Below are positions 1 through 12,109 of a stretch of 64,000 bases of DNA, piece by piece (position 1 is the first letter of the stretch; the number at the start of each line of letters is the position of its first letter). This DNA comes from Laccaria trichodermophora (taxonomy: Eukaryota; Basidiomycota; Agaricomycetes; Agaricales; Hydnangiaceae), in the NCBI GenBank assembly GCA_018417955.1, contig JACTVC010000017.1:62001-126000 (forward strand), read 5' to 3'. Position numbers and translations under genes: made by a program. The notes under the pieces were generated by a model. It searched no databases. It saw only the letters and a program-made list of their open reading frames with translations, and was not told the origin of the DNA.

Positions 1-1026
1 CAGAATTGTGATGTGTCATTACACAGATATCGAGTAATAGACCCCAATTGTCCATGAGCGCTTTCGAGCTCTCCGGGGTAGCCGACATCGATGAAAGATT
101 ATTTTAGCTCTGCGACTCAAGTCGGGTTGAGGGAACCACAGGCGATATGTCAGTGTTAGGGTAAAAACTCTAGGCCAGTAAGTGATCTATTAGAGCTCGA
201 GGAAAAAATGGACCCCTACTTACGAATTCCAGCGTTCTCAGATTCGGCGCCGCCGATGCTAAAATTGAGCCAATATCCTCTCGGCGTCACATCAGCGGCG
301 CCGAACTTTCTTGACTGCCTTGGCAGCCACAGGATGCCTCTGTGTCACCTGTTGTAGGCCGTGAAGGGGGTAATTTTGCACACGGAGAGGTCTTGGGTGC
401 ACTCATTCGTGTATGCTCCGAGATGTTGATGATACACATCACACTCCGCTTTCCCCAGAGCCACCACGCATTCCGGCGAATTTTATCGCCTCCTAGGCAG
501 CACCCTACTGGCTCCTCGTCACTTATGGCGTATCGCGTATCTTGATTCGTCTGGCAGACATCGGTGGTTGTATACATACGCGGAGTGAGGATGTTCCCGA
601 AAGAAGCTGCAGGGGTAAGCGAGGTACACCTAAGGCATGACACCAATTAGTGACAGGACCCCTTCTAAGGTCCATTCTTTGGCAATGAGTAATTGGCCTC
701 CCAAGGCCTAGTGCCCGCGCACTCCTGGTTATAAATAGATGACATCCCATCTCAGATCCTTTGCCACTGCGAGGGCACTTCCTGTTGCTGGTCTGAACAC
801 TTCCTGTTGCCGGTCTGAAAAGTGTCAGCGCGCTAGTAGCTGCCACTCCTAACAACTGAGATATTTCTAAGTCCTTAGCGCCCAGTTATATTCCCACACC
901 GCCTAGTAAACTCTCTGAGTCGTTAGCGCCCACTTGGCGCCTCCCTGCTATATTCCCACACCGATCTTCCTCAACAAGCCACATCGTCTCGACTTCTACG
1001 CGTCTCCCCCTCGATTTACCGTCACG
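1..1026. other. Upstream region without a gene; short local duplications
   Basis: No convincing coding sequence is seen. Two local duplications lie just before the KDZ gene. A CTTCCTGTTG..GGTCTGAA unit of about 20 bp is repeated at about 776-820. A block with TTAGCGCCCA and TATATTCCCACACCG occurs at about 872-900 and again at about 921-963. They could belong to the promoter or the left end of the KDZ element; I could not define a terminal inverted repeat. Confidence 0.4.
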
Positions 1027-4000
1027 ATGGCAGGCGCAAATCGTTCTGGACGTCTGAAGAAACCATTCACAGGGGGAATGGGAAAGGTTTACACAAGTCC
1101 GGTGAAGCGACGCGCAAGAACGAAGACGACAACGATCGTGAACCACCTGGGGCAATACAAGAAGATAGAGGCCCTCGAAAAGAAACTGGCGTCCCTTCAA
1201 AATCCCCCTCCGACTTGCACCGTTGAGGAGGTGTTTGACCAAGATGTTTTACCAGAAGACCTTCCCGCCATCGACGTCGACAAACGTGACTCTGAGCCAG
1301 AGCTGGATACCGATATACCTATGGACGCAGATCCGGCGCCTGATGCCCATACACCTCCCATAACTCTTACCGTTGCGTTTCCTCGCAAACCTCGCGGCCT
1401 CTTGCCTAACAATGACGCACACAAGCTCTCTGATCAGTGGAAGAAGGTGCTACCTCAGCTGGTCGAGTCCCTTCTGTTCTATATTTCCACCACTCTCGGC
1501 AAGAAGTGGATTACGGTGACCAACGTTGCATCTCAATGCCGCCAACCGAGCTCATGCACGATTCGGAAGAAAGAGGTACTTTGCTTGTTTTTATGCCGTG
1601 CGTAGTCTTTCCATATCGTTGTAACTACTCTCACATTGTTAGCAGACTTCGAGACGCTTCAAGTGTTCTCATGCGAATGCCAGGACGTGCTGCAGACGCT
1701 CGTTTGCAACGGCCTTTTCCCAACTTCACCATGTCAACCTCGAGTGGCCGTTTCCATCGACCTTCTTGACTTCTATCGATGTCTGTTCGAGCGCTCGTGC
1801 GATGCCGTGAATGCACTTGCCGGTGCTCTCGATAACTCCTACACTCGTCGTGGCTTTCATTATCGTAATTCCAAGGTTCATTCTTGCTTGACCGGGTGAA
1901 TAGCCATGCTTATTGTGAACAGGGAGAAGTCGTCAAGGACCCATTTCGTCGGGGCATTGGAAACGCAGTCCAATGGTACGACAGTCTTCAGTCGCTACTC
2001 GCTGAACAAGTCGAAAACGCTTTGAAAACTGCTGATGAAATCGTCACAACCATCAAGACCACTCACGCTGGACCACCTCCCGCTCATGTCGGACCATTCC
2101 CAGATCCGTCATTGAAAACTGATCCCCCTTCGTCGACGGATGGTCAAGCCCCACCGTCACCGTCACCCTCAAACGCATTCCTTTCTCCTCTCACTGCTCG
2201 CATGGAGTGTGCTAGAATACTCCAGCAGCGGTGTCCAGCGTGCTTCGCCCTAACGAGTTTTGGTCGTCCACCAGAGCAGTGAGTCTGGCCGTTGTCATTT
2301 CTTATTTGTAAAGAGAGCTGATGGTTGGATTCAAGGGGTTCGGACTTTGTCGTCGCCACCGACGGCAACTTCAGTCAACGACATCTCGCTTCTGCCGGCG
2401 ATTGCCCAAAGTTCTACGAGCCCCTCTACTTTCTTCCCAAGGAATTTGTCGATGAGGTTGGCTTACGTATTGAGGCTGCTCGACCTAAACGACGCCCCCG
2501 AACGGTTGTTCCTGATGAGGCTGTCGATCTTTGTGAAAGTGGACATGTCGCCGGCAAAGGAAGCAATGTGAAGAGCAACTCAGCTCAGTTTGACGATGGG
2601 GGCGTCATGGCATTGATATGTCGCCATGACATTCCATTGTTCCTTGCCAACATCGATACTCCAGGGGAGCAACAGAAGTACTCTGTTGCATTGACTGAAC
2701 ATCTTTTTTCCCTAATTCCTGCGAATGCGACGGTTTCTGTCCTTTATGATGTTGCGTGCGTGCTTGACCGTACTCTACAAAAGGTACGTCGACATTGTTT
2801 ATTCAGTTGCCGAGGCTCTGAGGAACTTTTTCTAGTATGACATCCTTCCTGAGGATGTGCTTGCCAGGTTGACTCTTGGGACTAGCGCCATGCACGCGTA
2901 TGGACACCAATGGGCTTGCCAGCTTGTCTACAACCCCCGCATCCGCAAAGGGCTAGGCCTCTCGGATGGTGAAGGGACGGAACGGCTTTGGTCCAAGCTT
3001 CGCAAGCTGATATGTATCACGCGGCAAATGGCTGTAGGGACTCTCCTAAATCTGATGCCTACCACTGGCTGATAGCATCCGCAGAGATCGCGCCGAATTT
3101 GGGTGCTTGATAGGCAAACTATATCTATTGGAGCTGAGATGCGCGATGAGCTCGGTCAATGGATTGCTAAACGCAACAACAACATCACTAAACAGGAAAA
3201 ACAGGCTCGCGACATCCTCTTGGAATGTGGAGTCCCAGAGCATGAGCTCCGTCAGTTATGGGCCGAGCAACGAGTGGCTCAGCTATCACTACGTGCTCGT
3301 AAGTCTGATTTCCGAATCTCTATTGTCACTATTCATCTGCCACCACAGACGCTCCTGCCCGTTTGAAAAAGGAGCTGGATACAGTGCTCAGCCTTCAAGG
3401 AGACCTCGACACCGTTGAAAACGCAATTGAGGCCCTTGCGAAAACTGGTGATATGGACGTTCCAAAAGAAACTCTCGAAAGCCTCCGACGAACACATGAA
3501 CGCCTCAAAGACAAAGTCGAGGAACTCTACGCTTCGCTGAATGTCCATGACGCTTTTCCTGAGCTTGCGGATGTAGATCTCGAATTCGTGCGAACACTTT
3601 TTATGGCTCGGGACCTCAAGATCAATATCAGAAAGCGTGCTATTGGTAGTTTTTTTGAGTGGGACAAACTTGATCAGGTGACCAAGGGTCGCCACCAGCC
3701 GCTTGGTAAGCACGTTCCTGACAGTTGGTCGGGTGATCTCTGATTGTGATAGCAGGCACAAAACTGCATCAAAGCACTCTCAAGGCGATACAAAAGAGAA
3801 AACCCGCACTGATAACTGCGATCCGCAAGTTCAACAAATACTGCGCGACGCTAGCTGAGCTCCACAAGCCCGAATGGGGGATTCCGCTTCCAGCTCCACT
3901 TCCAGTAACACTCGACGGCCTGCGTGGTAATGGGAGCACGGTCTTAATGGAGGACGTTTGGATTAGCCGAACGCCTGGAACTCTTCCGAGATGGCTGGAG

Positions 4001-5489
4001 GATTCTGACGTGCGCGAAGGGATCAGGGCGATGCTCAAGATTGACCGATGCAGGGAGGAACGCCAGCGGCTCGGGATAGAGGCTGACAACCTCTGTCGTT
4101 GGTTTGGACGGGAACTTTCGGCAGTGGAAACGGCGCTCGTATTGCCATCAAGTGCGTTCTGTATTTCATTCGTTCATTTGCTCTAATCTCAACCACCTTC
4201 AGGTGAATCAATAAAAATGCTGTTACAACAACACCGAACTCGCATTCGCTCGCTCAAACCACAATGGACGAATCCCATGGCGTCCAGCATTCGTTTCGAC
4301 TCGCATTTGCACATGGCAATCCATATCGCCACTCGAGTGGCAGCCGTGACGGGTGTACGACCCTCAAGCCCGAACGGAAACCCCCTTACCTGGTTGGAAC
4401 CATACACCACCGATCATCAACACCATGCTGTTTCCAACGACCTCGATGATGAAGCTGAGAACATCTCAACCGAGCTCCGCCTCCCAGAATCAGATGACGG
4501 TATCGACGACATTGCTACATTACTTGGTGACTTCGTTGTCGAGGATACCGAAGACAGTCCTACTTTCCAACCACCCTCACCAGCCGCTTCCCAACCACCC
4601 CCTGCTATCCAGCTCAGATGGGAGCTACCTGTATGTGAAAGTTTACAAAATGGATTCAACTAAAACTCACCTCATTCATTCTAGCCGTCAGTCTCATTCG
4701 ATGCTGGCTTACTTGAAGCACTCGAATTCCAAACATTTAGTCCTCTCCCAACAAATCATACTCGTCGATTTGTTCCCCTAGTGGCTGGAAGGCCTCGTTT
4801 CGATTTCGAGCCGGCTGACATCGAGCGCCTTCAATCTGACGCCACGATGCTAAACGACGTGTGTATCAATAGCAGCGCGGTGCTTCTTCAAGGACTCTGG
4901 TCACTACCTGGCAGTATCAGTGAGAAGTCCAGTTGCCGCTGTGCAGTCTTCTCTTCCTTCGATCTCCTAATGACACGGTACCATGCTACCACACAAGAAG
5001 TATACCAACGAACGAAAAACTTGGAGTACTGGGATAAGGATATATGGATACTTCCCATTCACCGGCATTCGCACCAGCATTGGGTGTTTTGCATCATACA
5101 TATCAAAACATACGAGGTCCTACTTTTTGACAGTCTTGCTAGCCGCGCCCCTTGGAAACGTGAGATCCATGTGAACTATTCTAGTGCCTTCATCTATGCG
5201 TCTTCGCTAATTTATTTTGCAGGAGATCATGGCACTTGTCAGGGCACTAGTCCTTGCTGCAAATGTGAATGGACACCCTCTCCATGTCGTCACTGAGGAG
5301 GGATGGACAGCGCGGCCTATTGTCACTGCTCCACTGCAGACGGGACCCGTCAGTTGTGGTCTCTGGGTACTAGCAGGCATCGCAGCAGTTTTGCGCGGTT
5401 ATCATCTTCCCAGCCTGACCGAAAGTGATATGTCGACACTGCGCCATTCCCTTCATCGACACGTCTTGTACCTACCATCTCATCGGTAG
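1027..5489 (+). CDS. KDZ-family transposase with C-terminal Ulp1-like cysteine protease domain (multi-exon)
   Basis: Predicted transposase of the Kyakuja-Dileera-Zisupton group, acting on DNA in the nucleus. The start is the ATG in CACGATGGCAGG; a basic N-terminus is followed by an acidic stretch. The Cys-rich region that accompanies KDZ transposases is visible (CECQ, later RCPACF), then the core motifs CRHDIPLF, DTPGEQQKY, LYDVACVL, AMHAYGHQWACQLVYNPR and GEGTERLW. A helical region follows with RALKINIRKR-like sequence (ARDLKINIRKRAIGSFFEW). The last third (about 4780-5489) has Ulp1-type triad landmarks: His in HQHWVF, Asp in LLFDSLA and Cys in GPVSCGLWVL. Introns of about 50-70 nt splice in frame at, for example, 1576, 1878, 2280, 2784, 3028, 3300, 4151, 4631 and 5170. 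I met no in-frame stop. Functional activity is inference; the terminal repeats were not found. Confidence 0.88.
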
Positions 5490-5536
5490 CTAGCTTACCA
5501 TCTGTTCCGTAGCAAGCAATTTTTGAATTCAATATC

Positions 5537-6281
5537 TTACTCCTTCTGATACATGAACTTCTTCCCGAGGTAGAAAGCTTGGAATGAGAGCAATCCGACC
5601 ATTGACTGGCACAGGAGCTCCTCCAACCATACGATAACCTCTGTGACTTCTCGCGACATCCTCTCTGCCTTTTCCAACCCTGGACCAACCCCTTCCAGCT
5701 GCAGAATCTCTCCCTCGTACCGACGGAATGATGATTGGAACTTTGTGAGATGCTCAATTTGTTTGGAAAGTGCGTTCTTCGTCGTACTATCGCAGATATA
5801 TCTTTGTTGCGCTTCCTTTTCGCATAGATATCTTTGCGCTTGCTTTTCGAGGAATTCCTGTGGAGTCCCAGCGTAGTGGAGCCTGAGCGCGATGGTCTTA
5901 CAGTTGGTGTGATCAAGCCAATATCCAATGGTAGATCTAGTGTTTTGTGTCAGAGACGGCTGTTTGGCATCGAGAACATGTACCTGTCCATTGCGCGGCC
6001 AGGAGGGGCTTGCGTGTTCGAAGAACTGCATGGTAGCAAGGACCTAGACAATCTGAATACATGTACATAGTGGTACACAGGAGGTTGACGAAATAGCGAC
6101 TCACTGTGCATTGCATGCTTTCCTCTTCGCTAATATCTTTTCCCTGTTCCTGAATGAGCATTAGGGGCGGTTTGCAAATGCCAAGGTGAGCAGACTGGTA
6201 CTTGAGATTGTGCCGAGCATTCTTGAGCTGCTTGGCTTCTTTGCGTTGCTCGGCGGTGTGGTACAATTTCGGGCGTCCCAT
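5537..6281 (-). CDS. Small basic/coiled-coil protein, probable KDZ companion ORF
   Basis: The N-terminus MGRPKLYHTAEQRKEA is a basic GRPK-type start that I recall from many short Agaricomycete proteins found near KDZ transposases. Two exons are proposed, joined across an intron of about 60 nt near 6045-6105 (donor GTGAGTCG, acceptor TCTAG). The rest is rich in Glu, Lys and Gln with helical character (for example EKQAQRYLCEKEAQQR) and a C-terminal hydrophobic patch. It lies tail to tail with the KDZ gene, with the stops only 47 bp apart, so it is plausibly part of the same element. A DNA-binding role is a guess from the basic start; no catalytic motif is seen. Confidence 0.6.
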
Positions 6282-6317
6282 CGGAAGTGGAGGTTGAGGT
6301 TAGAGTTATACACGAAA

Positions 6318-6825
6318 TCAAGCCAAGACCTCGTCTGCAGTCAGACCTTTACTTAAGTTTAGTTTTCTCTGCAGAAAACCCCTCAAACTCTTTGCAAGAA
6401 CCCTAAGTGATGATGTCAGAGTAAGTTCCAGGCAAATGTAGACGGCTAAATGTCGGGGAATCAACAGGAAGAGGCATTCAATGTATTTGTTTTTCCGGCT
6501 ATCTAGATTGCCGGACAGCCTGGATGCTTCAATTAACAACATTTTGGGTGCGTCAAACCCGTCCGACTTCATCTCATTACTGGCAAGGTATGTGCAAACG
6601 AACAAAATCTCATTTAGGCTAACTACTGTCATTTTTCTGCGTAAGATATGTAATTTTTCCATGTAGGATACGAATCTTTCTTTTCTTCGATCGAACTCCG
6701 GGGGTGATAATGACAGCGTCATCTGAATCCAGTTCCAAATGTGCCAAATTCTCGTGGAGCGCTTCTCCATCTAAAGTCTCGTGGAGCGCTTCTCCATCGT
6801 ATGCAGGATCGGCTGGTGTTGTCAA
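6318..6825 (-). CDS. Hypothetical small two-exon protein
   Basis: The ATG at 6825 opens a reading frame with a tandem heptad-like peptide repeat (DGEALHETL, DGEALHENL) encoded by a 27-bp duplication at about 6755-6805. It continues into a basic stretch SKKRKIR. A 46-nt intron (GTATCC..GACAG, about 6664-6619) joins it to a second open stretch ending at 6318. The product would be about 150 residues and I do not recognise it. The short exon, weak donor and closeness to decayed repeats make it uncertain. It could be part of the KDZ element cargo or a chance ORF. Confidence 0.3.
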
Positions 6826-7949
6826 CTGAAAATCTTCGCAATCAGTTGTTTCCCTATGAAGGAAACGGTCAGATGGTTACAAGGATGATGTGACGCGAAC
6901 GAACTGAAAATCTTCGCAATCAGTTGTTCCCCTATGAAGAAAGGTCAGATGGTCAGCTATCAGACTCAGGGATGAGGCTAGGTGACGTGAATGACTGACC
7001 CTGACAGACCGAACCCTGTGGAGGGGTCAACGATTATCCCGGCGGAGAGCCACATTATAGCTTTCCACTGGGGACAAGATGCGTATTGGTTGACGAGTGC
7101 TATGGCTTCCAACTTCTTATGAATATCCTGTATGTTCGATGTGAGTGCAAGATGTACTCAGAATTTGATGTCAAGTTTTAAACGTACCTTCTCGAACGCT
7201 CTCACTGTATAATGGTCGGTCCTGATGGAAATATCAGGAGGGTCGGTGTTCCACAAAGCCTCGCGCGCTAAAGCAAGGAACAGGTCGACTTCGCCGTCTG
7301 CTTTCGCTTGGTTATACTGAGAACCCATTGCCCTCAGGGGCATGTACATGTGGGGTGTGAGTGACATTCTCGGTGACTGATTTACTTCCGAGAACCCTAG
7401 ATCGATCATTGACGGAGATATCAAACATATGAAATAAACACACCTCGTCAGATCGTTTACAAGATGAGCGACTAAAACCCTAGATCGATCATTTATGGAT
7501 ATGTGAAACAAATGAAATAATGCACCTCATACGAAGGAATGTGCAACGGTATGGAATCGCCACCGTGCTCAGCAGCGTAACTTTCCAACCCCATATGCAG
7601 TTATACGGACACTGCCGAGGAACTGTATAGTTGCCAGCCACCGGGTGCACATACCACTTTCCAATGCCACATGCGGTTGTACGGACATTGCCGAGCAACT
7701 GTATAGTTGCTCCTTTATTAATGCGACGCCCCTGCATCTGATCAGCATCTCACCAATTGCTTGGAATGATGTGTCCTCACCAATCACTTGGCATGATTTG
7801 TCTCGCGTGCCCTTCAGGATCCGTTCGTGAGTACCCCACATTGACCCCGAGGCTCTACATAACTCAATTATCCCAACAGCCGTCAAGTTAATGGTCTCTC
7901 GTGAGGACGCTTCATCTCCTGTGCATGCATGACCTAATCCAGCCAACAG
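6826..7949. repeat. Patch of short decayed tandem duplications, no gene
   Basis: Three separate local duplications are visible. AACTGAAAATCTTCGCAATC occurs at about 6826 and about 6903. A block starting CCCTAGATCGATCATT occurs at about 7393 and about 7481, with ATGAAATAA-type continuations. A block with ACTGTATAGTTGC occurs at about 7600 and about 7670. Period lengths are roughly 75-90 bp. No reading frame of substance and no known family was recognised. Confidence 0.5.
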
Positions 7950-8478
7950 CAAAACAGGTCATCGACGTCGAAGGTAAGCCCACTCAGTCCCTGCAGGTAC
8001 AAAGCTGAAAGTGTTCCATAGACAGTCCCCCGACGTCACCTTCCGCCGAGGCTCCTCCTGTAGTTTCGAACGATCCTCCAGCGTAGCTGGAGGAAATACA
8101 CAATGCGGCCTCTGCCAAGACTCCCGCTGCTGCCGGGGTCAATCCTTGCTACGGAACGCTCCTCAACGGCGGAACCTCGTCTGATGAAGACTTACTCGTG
8201 ATCCAATGTGGCGGTTGCAGCACCAAAAATCTTGTCCCGCTTGGGAAAGATGTATGGTATGCTGTTTTCAGTGGCGTTGGGGTCGGTGTTCAACGGGATA
8301 TTGTAAGTTTATCTCCTGTGAACATTTGCCCTCGACTGAATTCAAACAGGACACTGTTAACTACCTTACCAAAGGCATTCGCGGCTCCAGCCACAAGAAA
8401 TACAGAACGCGTGAAATGGCGGAAGAGGCGTTTAACAGTGCACGCGAGCGCGGTCTTGTTCAGTATCTCATGCGTTAG
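7950..8478 (+). pseudogene. RNase HI N-terminal (viroplasmin-like) domain gene, probably broken
   Basis: The segment at about 8240-8475 encodes a domain like the N-terminal hybrid-binding domain of RNase H1 (caulimovirus viroplasmin fold): VWYAVFSGVGVGVQRD, then YLTKGIRGSSHKKYRTREMAEEAF. An intron with donor GTAAGTTT at 8303 and acceptor CAG at 8349 splices it in frame. Upstream, the same frame runs through Pro/Ala-rich sequence but meets TAG at about 8086 (in CCAGCGTAGCTG). An earlier exon can be attached via GTAAGCCC..CATAG near 7973-8023. Agaricomycetes carry many such proteins. The in-frame stop makes this copy a likely pseudogene; the alternative is a short intact protein starting downstream of the stop. 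Confidence 0.6.
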
Positions 8479-8861
8479 TTCATGTAGTAGATCCTCATTC
8501 CCTCCCCGCCTCGCCCTACTACTTTGATGTTCTGTAACAAAAATATTGAAATTATGAACCGGCAAAGTGAAATCTACACAAGGTTTTCATATCCGAAATA
8601 TCCTGAAATAGAGGGTCTAGCCCAGATACATCAGTCCATCATCTCGTCTGACAAGTGACAACTGATCAGCCCATCATCTCGTCTGACAAGTGACACTGTC
8701 CCCCGTCTCATCAATCCATCTTCTCTCGTCTGACACTGTCCCCCTCCACACCGCAGGTGCACTTCCTCACCATGAAGCTGTAGTAAGCGATGCACTGGGT
8801 CTGTAACTGGAATTTTGTTACTCACGGCTTTGCGACTAGATGGGTCATCATCGGAAAGGGG
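8479..8861. other. Spacer with CATCATCTCGTCTGAC repeats, no gene
   Basis: The only structure seen is a unit CATCATCTCGTCTGACAAGT present twice at about 8638-8692, with a third weaker copy near 8712-8730. It leads into the larger tandem duplication downstream. Confidence 0.45.
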
Positions 8862-9330
8862 GGCGGGAGACGAATCATACATCAATGGCGTGCAAAGGCG
8901 GATCTGGTGGTAACTAGGTAAGTTGACTTGATAGAAGCTCCTTCACATTCTTACTGATGATGACTAGGTGATGGACCGATGATAGCGCAGCGCCACATGG
9001 CGCTTTGCCCGCCCACCCCTCTCGACCACCCCTCTCGATGCTCCTCATCTTCCCCTTTGAAAGTATGATACAAATGTCAAGAAAAAATCTGCTTACCCTC
9101 TCCATCTCTCTGCAAAAGAGGGGCGGGAAACGAGTCACACACTAATGGCGTGCAAAGGCGGACATCTGGTGGCAAATATGTAAGTTGACCTGATAGAAGC
9201 TGCTTCGCATTCTTACCGATGATGACTAGAACCGATGATGGCGCACCGTCACATGGCGCTTTGCCCGCCCACCCCTCTCGACCAACCATCTCGATGCTCT
9301 TCATCTTCCCAATACCGATGTCAAGTAAAA
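8862..9330. repeat. Tandem duplication with a period of about 258 bp
   Basis: Two diverged copies start with GGGGCGGGAGACGA (about 8862) and GGGGCGGGAAACGA (about 9120). Both contain AATGGCGTGCAAAGGCGGA, GTAAGTTGAC, TGATGATGACTAG, ACATGGCGCTTTGCCCGC and a closing CATCTTCCC. A partial third start is visible near 9360 (GGAGGCGAAAAACGG). There is no coding signal. A decayed repeat or the remains of a repeat-rich element are both possible. Confidence 0.65.
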
Positions 9331-9419
9331 TCCTGCATCCTCTCCCCATCTCTCTACAAAATCGGAGGCGAAAAACGGATGCGGAGGGCTACCTATGATT
9401 CACTTGACGGCGAGAGTCC

Positions 9420-10004
9420 ATAGTGTCTCAAGAAGTTCAAGAACCCTTCTTTCTTGCTTCATCAACGAGGATCAAGCAGGTAATGTATCCATTTGTGTTG
9501 ATTGCCTAAAGCTAACCGACTTCCGCTGTGCTTCTTTCCAGGCCGTGTTTTCGACTTAACATGTAGTGCCTTTCAGCCCTCAACTGCCAACCGCCTTCAC
9601 ACTATTCCCCCCACAAAAAAACCCACCTATTCGCTGTGCACCCTCCAATTTGCTCAGCGAACTCGCTTCAATCCTACCTTTTTCAACGTGTTTCGTCTGG
9701 CACGCTTTTTCGCAACGCGTCTCGTTTGACGCGCTTTTTCCTACGCGTCATCGGCAAAATTTCTGCATCCTCCGACTCAATTTCTTTTTCTCAACCTACT
9801 TCCTCCAATTCTTGGTCCTAACCACGTCGCCAGCTATCTTTCTGCAAAGCGTTTCGTTCGACGCATTTCTTCCATTTTTTGACGCATTTCTTCCGTTTTT
9901 TGATGCGCTTCCCTTAACTCAACGCGCGTGTCTTGTAACCGTAAGTATCTTGCATGCGTAAACATGTACCATTTACTAATTTATCTGATACAGGACAAAG
10001 AGCT
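9420..10004 (+). promoter_or_regulatory. Pyrimidine-rich leader/promoter with ACGCGT boxes and a 5'UTR intron
   Basis: A long C/T-rich tract precedes the split gene, as is common at basidiomycete transcription starts. Two ACGCGT motifs lie 28 bp apart (9715-9720 and 9743-9748), embedded in repeated GACGC/CTTTTTC units from about 9690 to 9920. ACGCGT is the MCB box bound by MBF in yeast; that it works here is inference. A probable leader intron runs from GTAAGTATC (about 9942) to CAG (about 9993), with a TTACTAAT branch-like site 12 nt after the acceptor distance typical of this genome. The proposed ATG follows at 10005. Confidence 0.5.
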
Positions 10005-10927
10005 ATGCAAAACGGCCAGGTTGGTGGAGGGTCGGGGTACGGCCTACGGAAGAAAATCCAGACAACCCCGAAAGCCCACCAAACTTTGATTGATTCTGCA
10101 TCCAGACGCGCCATCCGCTCTCCATCGCCTGAGGATCTTCCAGAATTACCCCTCTCTCAGCCTGATTTCGGCATCCTGCAGTGATCTCCTGATGAAGTCG
10201 AAGACCTTTTTCTTCAAACAAGCACTCCGCGTACCCCACGCACAAACACTTTAAATGCCAGTCAGTACGCAGATGCATACACGGCTGGGTACGGCCTTGA
10301 GGAATATCTTGGGCCAGGCGCAAGTGATACAGACATGCGATCATTCTGTGTTGACGCGAACATTTCGCTCAGCCCTGATCCTGATCCAGCGCCATCTCAA
10401 CTTCTTCTTCCACATACCGCTCCACATCTTATCTCACCAATCCATTCGTTCACTGCAGAGGAGCAAGCGCAGTCTGATAGAGCTATCCAGGCCTTTTTTG
10501 CGTCAAATGGATTTTCCGAGCCCGGAGTGGCGGTCGAGCCACAAGCGTCCAGCTCCGAGTCTGCGGCAGTTGATTACGATGCCCCTGCCGATGACGAAAA
10601 CCTCTCGGACCTTGGCTTGGATTCCAATGCTTTGCAGGCGCCAGAAGAGGAAGAAACACACTCCTTACCCTCTGGCTCATCCAAGCGTGGCCAAAACGCA
10701 GGACGGATTTCTGCAGAGATCTGGGAACATTTGCGTAAAGGTTTTCTCCAGATCGACGCAGTCTTTGACCAAATAGCCCTCGAAAGTGGTCGCACGCGCG
10801 ACAACATCATATCCCTCTGGCAAAACACGCATTCGTTCAAACGAGCACTCATGTCCGCCTGGAACATGTATCAGAAGTATTTTAAGGACAATCGGCATCA
10901 GGAGCACATGCGAACCGGTGATCCGAC
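10005..10927 (+). pseudogene. Split host gene, piece 1 of 3 (N-terminal exon)
   Basis: First exon of a gene now in three pieces. It starts at ATG 10005 (MQNGQVGGGSGYGLRK). The frame contains an in-frame TGA at 10182-10184 and then stays open to 10927, where the foldback element begins. The end of this piece (HMRTGDPT) continues in frame on the minus strand from 16490, giving DPTANC followed by a good donor GTAAGTGA. The encoded part is acidic and ends in a helical region (IWEHLRKGFLQIDAVFDQIA.., WNMYQKYFKDN). I recall similar sequences as a common Agaricomycete family of unknown function; no catalytic motif is visible. The TGA sits where CGA (Arg) would fit, so a C-to-T change is likely. Confidence 0.75.
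10919..10927. repeat. 9-bp target duplication TGATCCGAC (outer copy)
   Basis: TGATCCGAC lies just left of element A. Its partner is not at the right side of A but at the left side of element B (16482-16490, read as GTCGGATCA on the plus strand). This is the swapped arrangement expected after inversion between A and B. Confidence 0.85.
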
Positions 10928-12109
10928 GAGTGGTAGCTACCACTTTTATGATAAAATACAGTCAAGTGCCTGCACAACTTTTTGGTAAATGGCACTGTGG
11001 TCTTATGAAATGAGAAACATGGGGGAAATCTAATGAAACATGTTTCATTTTTGGCCCAGACCATTTCATATATATCTCATTGTTTCCCTAGCAATATTTC
11101 TTTGCCATTTCTTTCCCATTTCATTGGCTGACTGGCTATATTTCTTTTCCATTTCATTGGTTGCCTGGCCATATTTTTTTTCTATTTCATTGTTTCCCTA
11201 GCAATATTTCTTCGCAATTTCATTCCTATTTCATTGGCTGCCTAGCCATATTTCTTCCCCATTTCATTCATATTTCTTTTCCATTTCATTGTTTCCCTAG
11301 CAATATTTCTTCGCCATTTCATTCCTATTTCATTGGCTGCCTAGCCATATTTCTTTCCCATTTCTTTTCCATTTCATTGTTTCCCCAGCAATATTTCTTT
11401 GCCATTTCTTTCCCATTTCATTGACTCCCTAGCAATATTTCTTTGCCATTTCTTTCCCATTTCATTGGCTGCCTAGCCATATTTCTTTCCCATTTCTTTT
11501 CCATTTCATTGTTTCCCTAGCAATATTTCTTCACCATTTCTTTCCCATTTCATTGGCTGCCTGGCTATATTTCTTTGCCATCTTGTCAGGGTCCATCCAA
11601 TGGGTCATCAGGAGGGTGGTCACATGACCAATTTCCTAAAATAGTCAAAATACAAAATTAATAGCCCTGAATTGTAGCTTTCAGAATCTGTTTGAATTAT
11701 GTTCTAAAGTGCTCTCATTGTGGAGATATGAGGCAAATGAATTTTTACAGCACCGGCTTTTTTCAACCTTTTTGTCTTTTTCTCCAGGAAAACAACACCA
11801 AACAATATAATTTTAACATATTTAGAAAGCTAAGAAAAGGGGCTACAATTATCATATTATAGAAAAATTGACTCAAAAAGGAAGGTGCATAGCCTAAAAG
11901 GGACATGCACACTAGTAGACTACAAAAGTCAGACCTAGAATAGAAATTTTACCAATAGGTTTACCAATAGATTACAAAAGTCAGACATAGAATACAAAAA
12001 TGAGTAATGCACTACAAAAGACTACAAAGAGCTGGACATAGACTACAAAGTTTACTAATGGGCTATGACAGACTTCAAGAGTTGGACATACACCACAAAA
12101 TCCGCTTTT

